A DNA stretch of 64,000 bases from Cupriavidus basilensis OR16. Its GTDB lineage: Bacteria > Pseudomonadota > Gammaproteobacteria > Burkholderiales > Burkholderiaceae. Shown piece by piece: positions 57,938-64,000 of the stretch; the first letter of the stretch is position 1; each line of letters begins with the position of its first letter. The position numbers and the translations under genes are program-made. Where the stretch lies: contig NZ_AHJE01000007.1 in NCBI RefSeq assembly GCF_000243095.1, positions 1-64,000 of the forward strand. The letters are read 5' to 3'. The notes beneath the pieces were generated by a model, which made no database searches, was not told the DNA's origin, and saw only the letters and a program-made list of their open reading frames with translations.

Positions 57938-60364
57938 TTAGTTGCGCACCGGCTTGCCGGTCTGCAGCATGCCCATGATGCGTTCCTGGGTCTTGCCCGT
58001 GCCGAGCAGGTCGACAAAGGCCTTGCGTTCCAGCGCCAGCAGCCATTCCTCGCTCACCAGGGAGCCGGCTTCCACGTCGCCGCCGCACACTGCCTCGGCA
58101 ATGCGGCTGGCGATCAGGAAGTCGTGCGCCGAGATAAAGCCGCCGTCGCGCATATTGGCCAGCGACGCCTTGATGGTGGCAATGCCCGAGCGCCCCGCCA
58201 CCGGCACCAGCGTGCCCGGCACCGGCGCGCGGTAGCCGGCGTTGGCCAGCGCGCGCACTTCGCCCTGGGCCACGTACAGCAGCTCATGCACGTTGTAGAC
58301 GATGGTGTCCGACGGCTGGAGGTAGCCCATCTTCTGCGCTTCCAGCGCCGAAGCGGAGACCTTGGCCATGGCGGCCGCCTGGAACCGGTTGGTGAGGAAC
58401 TGCAGGTAGTTGGTGCTGCCCGCGGCTTGTGCCGCGCGCGCCGCCGCCAGCGCGGCCTCCTTCAGCCCGCCGCCTGCGGGCACCAGGCCGACGCCCACTT
58501 CCACCAGCCCGATATAGGTTTCCAGCGCGGCCACGCGCTTGGCCGAATGCAGCATCAGCTCGCAGCCGCCGCCCAGTGCGATGCCGGATGCTGCCGACAC
58601 CACCGGCACCGCGCTGTACTTCACGCGCATCATGCCGTCCTGGAATTTCTTGACGAAGGGCTCGATGCCCTTGGCGCCACCCATCATGAAGGCCGGCATC
58701 GCGGCTTCCAGGTTGGCGCCCGCGGAGAACGGACCGCCCGGCGCGCCCAGTTGCAGCGACGTGGGCTGCCACACCACCAGGCCCTTGTACTCGGCTTGCG
58801 CCAGGTCGATGGCGCGCGTCAGCCCGTCGATCACATCCGGCCCGATGGTGTTCATCTTGCTCTTGAACGAAACCACCAGCACGTCGTCCTGGCCTTCGCT
58901 CACCCAGATGCGCACGGCATCGTTTTCTTCCACGGTACGGCCTGCCTTGCGCGGATCGGCGGCAGCCGTGCCCTTGACGGCGGCGCGGAACACCTGGCGC
59001 TCGTAGACCGGCAGTGCGTTGCGCTGCACGAAGGCCTGCGCGGCGGGAGACCACGAACCCTGCGCGCCGTGCACGCCCTGGTTGTCAGCGACGGGGCCTT
59101 CGAACACCCACGACGGCAGCGCCGCGCTGGACAAACCCTTGCCCGCGTCGATGTCTTCCTTCACCCATTCGGCCACCTGCTTCCAGCCTGCAGATTGCCA
59201 GTCCTCGAACGGACCGGAATTCCAGCCGAAACCCCAGCGGATCGCCAGGTCGATGTCGGCGGCGGAGCCGGCGATCTGCTCGAGGTAGACGCCAATGTAG
59301 TGGAACACGTCGCGGAACACTGCCCACAGGAACTGCGCCTGCGGGTTGGTGGATTCGCGCAGCAGCTTGATACGCTCGGCCGGCTCCTTCTTCAGCATGC
59401 GCACCACGATCTCGTCGGCCTTCTTGCCAGCGTCGACGTACTGGCCGGTCGTGGGGTCCATCACCTTGATGGCCTTGCCTTCCTTCTTGTAGAAGCCGGC
59501 GCCGGTCTTCTGGCCGAGCGCGCCTGCATCCACCAGCGCCTTGAGCACGGCGGGCGTCTTGTACACCGGCGCGAACGGATCATCCTGCAGGGTGTCCTGC
59601 ATGGTCTTGATCACGTGGGCCATGGTGTCCAGGCCCACCACATCGGCGGTACGGAAGGTGGCGGACTTGGCACGGCCCAGCTTGGAGCCGGTCAGGTCAT
59701 CGACCACGTCGAAGGGAATGCCGTACTTCTCGGCCTCGGCGAACACCGCCAGGATCGAGAAGATGCCTACGCGGTTGGCGATGAAATTCGGCGTGTCCTT
59801 GGCGCGCACCACGCCCTTGCCAAGCGCGGAGGTCAGGAACGTTTCCAGGCGGTCCAGGATCGCAGGCTGCGTGGTCGCGGTCGGGATCAGTTCCACCAGG
59901 TGCATGTAGCGCGGCGGGTTGAAGAAGTGCACGCCGCAGAAGCGCGACTTCAGGTCCGCGTCGAAACCGTCGGACAGCGCGGTGATCGACAGGCCCGAGG
60001 TGTTGGTGGCAAAGATTGTGTGCGATGCCAGGTGCGGCGCGACCTTCTTGTACAGGTCGTGCTTCCAGTCCATGCGCTCGGCGATCGCCTCGATCACCAC
60101 ATCGCACTCCTTGAGCAGCGCGAGGTCGTCCTCGTAGTTGGCCGCCTGGATCAGGCCGGCTTCGTCCTTGATGCCGAGCGGCGCCGGCGAGAGCTTCTTG
60201 AGGTTCTCGATGGCGCGCAGCGAGATGCCGTTCTTGGGGCCTTCCTTGGCGGGAAGGTCGAACAGCACCACGGGCACGCGGGCATTGACGAGATGGGCGG
60301 CGATCTGCGCGCCCATGACGCCGGCACCCAGCACGGCGACCTTCTTGACGATGAAATTGGACAT
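57938..60364 (-). CDS. fadB: 3-hydroxyacyl-CoA dehydrogenase/enoyl-CoA hydratase fusion (FadN/FadB-like)
   Basis: Bifunctional enzyme of fatty-acid beta-oxidation. From ATG 60364 (MSNFIVKKVAVLGAGVMGAQ) it has 808 residues: an N-terminal Rossmann domain (GAGVMGAQIAAHL, about 10-190), a dehydrogenase C-terminal domain (about 190-460) and a crotonase-like domain (about 500-720, with SAASGIALGGGCELMLHSAK and GLVEVGVGLVPAGGGLKEAA). The order dehydrogenase first, hydratase second, is opposite to E. coli FadB and is that of B. subtilis FadN. It lies in the tetR-fadE-fadB-thiolase-degV-ech operon. Confidence 0.9.
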   Translation of the reverse strand: MSNFIVKKVAVLGAGVMGAQIAAHLVNARVPVVLFDLPAKEGPKNGISLRAIENLKKLSPAPLGIKDEAGLIQAANYEDDLALLKECDVVIEAIAERMDWKHDLYKKVAPHLASHTIFATNTSGLSITALSDGFDADLKSRFCGVHFFNPPRYMHLVELIPTATTQPAILDRLETFLTSALGKGVVRAKDTPNFIANRVGIFSILAVFAEAEKYGIPFDVVDDLTGSKLGRAKSATFRTADVVGLDTMAHVIKTMQDTLQDDPFAPVYKTPAVLKALVDAGALGQKTGAGFYKKEGKAIKVMDPTTGQYVDAGKKADEIVVRMLKKEPAERIKLLRESTNPQAQFLWAVFRDVFHYIGVYLEQIAGSAADIDLAIRWGFGWNSGPFEDWQSAGWKQVAEWVKEDIDAGKGLSSAALPSWVFEGPVADNQGVHGAQGSWSPAAQAFVQRNALPVYERQVFRAAVKGTAAADPRKAGRTVEENDAVRIWVSEGQDDVLVVSFKSKMNTIGPDVIDGLTRAIDLAQAEYKGLVVWQPTSLQLGAPGGPFSAGANLEAAMPAFMMGGAKGIEPFVKKFQDGMMRVKYSAVPVVSAASGIALGGGCELMLHSAKRVAALETYIGLVEVGVGLVPAGGGLKEAALAAARAAQAAGSTNYLQFLTNRFQAAAMAKVSASALEAQKMGYLQPSDTIVYNVHELLYVAQGEVRALANAGYRAPVPGTLVPVAGRSGIATIKASLANMRDGGFISAHDFLIASRIAEAVCGGDVEAGSLVSEEWLLALERKAFVDLLGTGKTQERIMGMLQTGKPVRN

Positions 60365-60431
60365 GCGCGCTCCTAGGAAAGTGAGCGTTGAGATGAGGTG
60401 GGTTGGCAGCGCCTGGCGCTGGGGTTGCCGC

Positions 60432-60474
60432 GGTGTGCTCCCCTCCCCCGTTTCATGGGAGGGAGGAGCACACC
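60432..60474. repeat. Stem-loop between fadB and fadE
   Basis: GGTGTGCTCC (60432-60441) pairs with GGAGCACACC (60465-60474), and CCTCCC (60442-60447) with GGGAGG (60457-60462), leaving a two-base bulge. It lies in a 207-bp spacer and may serve as a processing or attenuation signal. Confidence 0.6.
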
Positions 60475-60534
60475 ATCGGCATCGGCAGCGCCGTAGCAAA
60501 CAGCTTGCGCCTGCGCTAAGACAACCGCGTTAAT

Positions 60535-60563
60535 GCAAGACGACCGGCAAGACGACCGGCAAG
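60535..60563. repeat. 12-bp tandem repeats next to the fadE stop
   Basis: GCAAGACGACCG occurs twice (60535-60546, 60547-60558) followed by a partial third unit GCAAG. It lies just downstream of fadE. Confidence 0.7.
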
Positions 60564-60571
60564 CCGGCCGA

Positions 60572-62359
60572 TCAGAACAGATCCGCGTCCAGCGCCATCA
60601 GCGTGGCCGAGCCGGCGCGCGCCATGCGGATCTGCGATGCGGTCTCGGGCAGCAGCTTGGCAAAGTAGAAGCGCGCGGTCGCCAGCTTGGTCGTGTAGAA
60701 CTTGTCGCCGCCAGCTTCCTTCTCCAGCGCGATCTTGGCCATGCGGGCCCAGAAGTACGAGAACACCAGGTGGCCCACCACGCGCAGGTAAGGCACCGCG
60801 GCGGCGCCGACTTCGTCGGGGTTGGCCATGGCCTTCATACCGATTTCCATGGTGAGCTTCTGCACCTTGTCGCCCAGGTCGGCCAGCGGGTTGACGAACT
60901 CCTGCATGGCTTCGTTGGTGCCCTCTTGCTCGACGAACGCTTGCACGATCTTGCCGAAAGCCTTCATCTTGGCGCCCATGTCGCCCAGGATCTTGCGGCC
61001 CAGCAGGTCCAGCGCCTGGATGGTGTTGGTGCCTTCGTAGATCATGTTGATGCGCGCGTCGCGCACGTACTGCTCCATGCCCCATTCGGCGATGTAGCCG
61101 TGGCCGCCGAAGACCTGCATGCCTTCGTTGGTGGCGGTGAACGCATTGTCGGTCAGGAAGGCCTTGATCACGGGCGTGAGCAGCGCGACCAGGTCGCCGG
61201 CTTCCTTGCGCACGGCTTCGTCCGGATGCGACAGCTCGCGGTCGATCTGCAGCGCGGTCCAGTAGCTGAACGCGCGGCCACCTTCGGCAAAGGCCTTCTG
61301 CGTCAGCAGCATGCGGCGCACGTCGGGGTGCACGATGATCGGGTCAGCCGGCTTGTCCGGTGCCTTGGGACCGGTCAGCGCGCGCATCTGCAGGCGGTCC
61401 TTGGCATAGGCCAGCGAGTTCTGGTAGGCCACTTCGGTCAGGCCCAGGCCCTGCATGCCAACGCCCAGGCGGGCGGCGTTCATCATCACGAACATGGCGT
61501 TCAGGCCCTTGTTGGGCTCGCCCACCAGCCATCCGCGCGCGCCGTCCAGGTTCATCACGCAGGTGGCGTTGCCGTGGATGCCCATCTTGTGTTCGATCGA
61601 GCCGCACTTGATGCCGTTGCGCTCGCCCGGGTTGCCGTTGGCATCGGGGACGAACTTCGGCACCACGAACAGCGAGATGCCCTTGGTGCCCTGCGGCGCG
61701 TCCGGCAGGCGCGCCAGCACCAGGTGGATGATGTTGGCGGAGAGATCGTGCTCGCCGGCCGAGATGAAGATCTTGGTGCCGGTGATGCTGTACGAGCCGT
61801 CGACTTGCGGCTCGGCCTTGCTGCGCAGGATGCCCAGGTCGGTGCCGCAATGCGGCTCGGTCAGGCACATGGTGCCGGTCCATTCGCCGGAGACCAGCTT
61901 GGGCAGGTAGACCTTCTGCAGCTCGGGCGTGCCGTGCGCGTGCAGCGCCTCATACGCGCCGTGCGACAGGCCGGGGTACATGGTCCACGCCTGGTTGGCC
62001 GAGTTCAGCATCTCGTACAAGGCGTTGTTGACCAGGATGGGCAGGCCCTGGCCGCCGTACTCCGGGTCGCAGCCCAGCGCCGGCCAGCCGGCTTCCACGT
62101 ACTGCTGGTAGGCTTCCTTGAAGCCCTTGGGCGCGTTCACCACGCCGTCGCCGACGTAAGTGCAGCCTTCGCGGTCGCCGCTCTGGTTGAGCGGGAACAC
62201 GACCTCCGAGCAGAACTTGCCGGCTTCCTCGAGCACCTGGTTGATGGTGTCCGCGTCAACGTCGGCGTGCTTCGGCAGCGCCTTGAGTTCGGCTTCCACG
62301 CCGAGCAATTCATGGAGCACGAACTGCATGTCGCGCAACGGTGCGGTGTACTGGCCCAT
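60572..62359 (-). CDS. fadE: Acyl-CoA dehydrogenase (FadE/DmdC-like)
   Basis: First oxidative step of fatty-acid beta-oxidation. From ATG 62359 (MGQYTAPLRDMQFVLHELLG) it has 595 residues with TGTMCLTEPHCGTDLGILRS and GTKIFISAGEHDLS (FAD and substrate binding) and, in the C-terminal half, GMQVFGGHGYIAEWGMEQYV with the family arginine and INMIYEGTNTIQALDLLGRK. The extended C-terminal domain resembles the acyl-CoA dehydrogenase family that includes DmdC, so the substrate is not fixed. Confidence 0.9.
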   Translation of the reverse strand: MGQYTAPLRDMQFVLHELLGVEAELKALPKHADVDADTINQVLEEAGKFCSEVVFPLNQSGDREGCTYVGDGVVNAPKGFKEAYQQYVEAGWPALGCDPEYGGQGLPILVNNALYEMLNSANQAWTMYPGLSHGAYEALHAHGTPELQKVYLPKLVSGEWTGTMCLTEPHCGTDLGILRSKAEPQVDGSYSITGTKIFISAGEHDLSANIIHLVLARLPDAPQGTKGISLFVVPKFVPDANGNPGERNGIKCGSIEHKMGIHGNATCVMNLDGARGWLVGEPNKGLNAMFVMMNAARLGVGMQGLGLTEVAYQNSLAYAKDRLQMRALTGPKAPDKPADPIIVHPDVRRMLLTQKAFAEGGRAFSYWTALQIDRELSHPDEAVRKEAGDLVALLTPVIKAFLTDNAFTATNEGMQVFGGHGYIAEWGMEQYVRDARINMIYEGTNTIQALDLLGRKILGDMGAKMKAFGKIVQAFVEQEGTNEAMQEFVNPLADLGDKVQKLTMEIGMKAMANPDEVGAAAVPYLRVVGHLVFSYFWARMAKIALEKEAGGDKFYTTKLATARFYFAKLLPETASQIRMARAGSATLMALDADLF

Positions 62360-62432
62360 CAAAGACTCCTTGGAGGTTTGCAAAGCCGCTACGCCGCCCA
62401 TGCACGATCCGGCACGGGACGCCGCGGCAGCG

Positions 62433-63077
62433 TCAGGTACGGTAAGACTGAATCAACTTGTTGAGCGCGACCATGGCAAGCTCGGCACTGGCGGGCAGGC
62501 GCAGGAAGCGGGCGTCATGATGCAAGCCTAGTTCAAGGCTGTACATTTCAAACAGCATCAGGCGCGGATCGCAGTCCGCGCACAGGTGCCCCTCTTCGCG
62601 TGCCTGGTCGATGGCGCGCGTGAGCGCGGCGCGCCAGATGGTGACGCTCTTGACGAGCTCGTCGCGCACCGGGCTTTCCGCGCGGTCGTCGTACTCCACC
62701 GCCCCGCTGATGTAGATGCATCCCGTGGTCACTTCCTGGATGCGCTTTTCCATCCAGCGGCGCACCATGGACTGCAGGCGGGGCAGCCCGCGCGGCTCGT
62801 GCAGCGAGGGATAGAAAACCTCCTGCTCGAACCGGCGGTGATACTCACGCACCACTTCCACCTGCAAATCCTCGCGCGAACCGAAATGCGCGAAGACGCC
62901 GCTTTTGCTCATCTGCATGCGTTCCGCGAGCAGCCCGATGGTCAAGCCTTCGAGCCCGTCGCGGGACGACAATTCCAGTGCGGCATCCAGAATGGCCACG
63001 CGCGTCATTTCCCCCTTGCGCATAGGCGCGGGGGACGCGGAAGTGGCGGATTCGAGACGGGCTGACTGGTGTCGCAT
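62433..63077 (-). CDS. TetR-family regulator of the fad operon
   Basis: From ATG 63077, with GGAGAA ten bases upstream, it has 214 residues. The N-terminal winged helix-turn-helix domain contains RVAILDAALELSSRDGLEGL and AERMQMSKSGVFAHFGSRED; the C-terminal part is a TetR_C ligand domain. It is the first gene of the operon and probably binds the nearby GAACG/CGTTC palindrome. A fatty acyl-CoA ligand is likely by context. Confidence 0.9.
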   Translation of the reverse strand: MRHQSARLESATSASPAPMRKGEMTRVAILDAALELSSRDGLEGLTIGLLAERMQMSKSGVFAHFGSREDLQVEVVREYHRRFEQEVFYPSLHEPRGLPRLQSMVRRWMEKRIQEVTTGCIYISGAVEYDDRAESPVRDELVKSVTIWRAALTRAIDQAREEGHLCADCDPRLMLFEMYSLELGLHHDARFLRLPASAELAMVALNKLIQSYRT

Positions 63078-63396
63078 GATTTTTTCTCCGTTCTTCGCGG
63101 CGCGACACTGATCGCGCTGCGTATGACCCTGACGTAATGCATATTTTTGCTGCCCGGCTGGCTGCTTCACCGCCTGGCAGACTCGAATGCACGCAGTCTA
63201 AGGCAAAAAAGAACGACCGTTCAGATTATTGTGATCGCGCTCGCCGGCGGCAAGCTTTTAATTAGATCGGGGTTTCTAAACGCAGCGGCCGCGCTCGTGC
63301 GCTGCAACATGCCGCGACGCAGGGCGACGGCGAGTTTTCGTGCCGCGCGTGATGCGCAGCAACATCGCGCCGCGCCCCCCTCGCATTGTCCCGCGA
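63078..63396. other. 319-bp spacer between tetR and clsB
   Basis: No protein gene is seen. It contains the operator palindrome at 63211-63222 and a short AT-rich stretch (63253-63266, AAGCTTTTAATTAG) that could include a promoter. The rest is GC-rich without clear features. Confidence 0.5.
63211..63222. promoter_or_regulatory. Palindromic operator upstream of tetR
   Basis: GAACG (63211-63215), spacer AC, CGTTC (63218-63222). It lies 134 bp before the TetR start codon and is the clearest symmetric site in the spacer. Autoregulation and control of the whole fad operon is inferred. Confidence 0.55.
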
Positions 63397-64000
63397 TCAG
63401 TAGCGCCCTGTCACGCCGGCAATGATCACGCCGACACGCAGCACCATGTAGGCGGCCCAGTTCGCCATCCGGCGCACCGCCGAAAGGCGCGCGTGGGTGG
63501 CGGCCTTGACCTCGATGCTGCGCGAGGCGATGGCGTGCTCCAGCTCCTCGCGCAGCTCGGCGCAAAACGCCCCGTCGTAGACGGCGACATTGGCCTCGCG
63601 GGCCAGCAGCAGGCTGAATGGATCCATGTTGCTGGAGCCCACCGTAGCCCAGGCATCGTCGACCACGGCGACCTTGGCGTGCAGGAAACTGTCGGCGTAC
63701 TCGTAGATTTCCACACCGGCCCCGAGCAGGGTCGCGTAGAGCGAATGGGTCGCATAGTGCTGCAAACGGTACTCAACCATGCCCTGCAGCAGCAGCCGCA
63801 CGCGCACCCCGCGCTTGCGGCAGGCCAGCAGCGCGCGCCGCATCTTGTGCCCGGGCAGGAAGTACGCGTTGGCGATGATCACCTCCCGCCGCGCGCCGCC
63901 CAGTGCCTGCAGGTACTGGCGTTCGATGGCGCGGCGGTTGCGCAGGTTGTCCCGCAGCAGCAGCACGGCGCGCATGCCGCCGGCCTGGTACTGGAGCGGC
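63397..64000 (-). CDS. clsB: Cardiolipin synthase ClsB-like (5' end outside window)
   Basis: Phospholipase D superfamily enzyme that makes cardiolipin. The visible 201 residues carry the second HKD motif SFLHAKVAVVDDAWATVGSS with NMDPFSLLLARE and end in a hydrophobic segment (MVLRVGVIIAGVTGRY). The first HKD motif and start codon are beyond the right edge, and the frame remains open to base 64000. Closest to ClsB by the short C-terminus; ClsC is also possible. Confidence 0.85.
   Translation of the reverse strand, partial: PLQYQAGGMRAVLLLRDNLRNRRAIERQYLQALGGARREVIIANAYFLPGHKMRRALLACRKRGVRVRLLLQGMVEYRLQHYATHSLYATLLGAGVEIYEYADSFLHAKVAVVDDAWATVGSSNMDPFSLLLAREANVAVYDGAFCAELREELEHAIASRSIEVKAATHARLSAVRRMANWAAYMVLRVGVIIAGVTGRY

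Noticed and set aside
57527-60376. Very long open frame (949 codons) on the plus strand opposite the fadB-like gene
   Set aside because: It is antisense to a clear 808-residue enzyme with full motifs; high GC keeps the opposite frame open, and its residue composition (rich in His, Gln, Arg, Gly) is not protein-like.

Overview
The window is high-GC betaproteobacterial chromosomal DNA, most probably the main chromosome of a Cupriavidus (Burkholderiaceae). The reasons are the gene order lptD-surA-pdxA-rsmA, dusB-fis-purH, ruvC-ruvA-ruvB and erpA-bactofilin-rpsI-rplM, an Atm1-type exporter like AtmA of C. metallidurans, and a TetR-led fatty-acid beta-oxidation operon like one I recall from C. necator. 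The species assignment is inference; no 16S gene or search was available.

Layout. 1-6689 (minus): envelope biogenesis and housekeeping genes (trpS, rsmA, pdxA, surA, lptD). 6846-16033 (plus): amgK-azlCD-murU, pepP, a frameshifted small gene, ubiH, dusB-fis and a damaged purH. 16034-16575: an inverted-repeat-rich spacer. 16576-21885 (plus): ruvC, a glycerophosphodiesterase lipoprotein, ruvAB, a SYLF lipoprotein and a YhhQ-type transporter. 21902-25097 (minus): phosphatase, damaged YbhB, dtd, tyrS. 25325-27866 (plus): M23 peptidase and anmK. 27897-29701: a divergent LysR/PhyH pair sharing a palindromic operator. 29810-32103 (minus): erpA, bactofilin, a decayed gene, rpsI and rplM. 32402-32606: an orphan promoter and terminator bracketing a structured RNA candidate. 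Then OsmC, rnpB, DUF3025, pyrC (broken), ttuD (broken), ttuC, and a junction where a class II amidotransferase and gltL are cut and joined tail to tail. gltIJK, gdhA, a HypT-like LysR, cysteine dioxygenase, a headless Lrp gene and a 403-bp element with 41-bp terminal inverted repeats follow. Next come an NMT1/THI5-type ABC transporter, atmA, a thioesterase, a Fur-box-preceded TonB receptor with piuC, the fad operon (tetR, fadE, fadB-like, damaged thiolase, degV, enoyl-CoA hydratase), and the 3' part of clsB at the right edge.

Themes. Amino-acid supply and catabolism (azlCD, gltIJKL, gdhA, cdo), cell-wall recycling (amgK, murU, anmK), iron uptake and fatty-acid degradation are each grouped in plausible operons. 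The strongest unusual signals are: (1) about ten independent coding lesions (single-base losses, one 14-bp tandem duplication, non-triplet and in-frame deletions) in otherwise well-preserved genes, which suggests assembly or sequencing damage or an unusually decayed strain; (2) an unannotated RNA candidate of about 170 nt with a CCUCCUCC-containing hairpin loop; (3) two structured intergenic repeat elements; and (4) several clear operator palindromes beside regulators.
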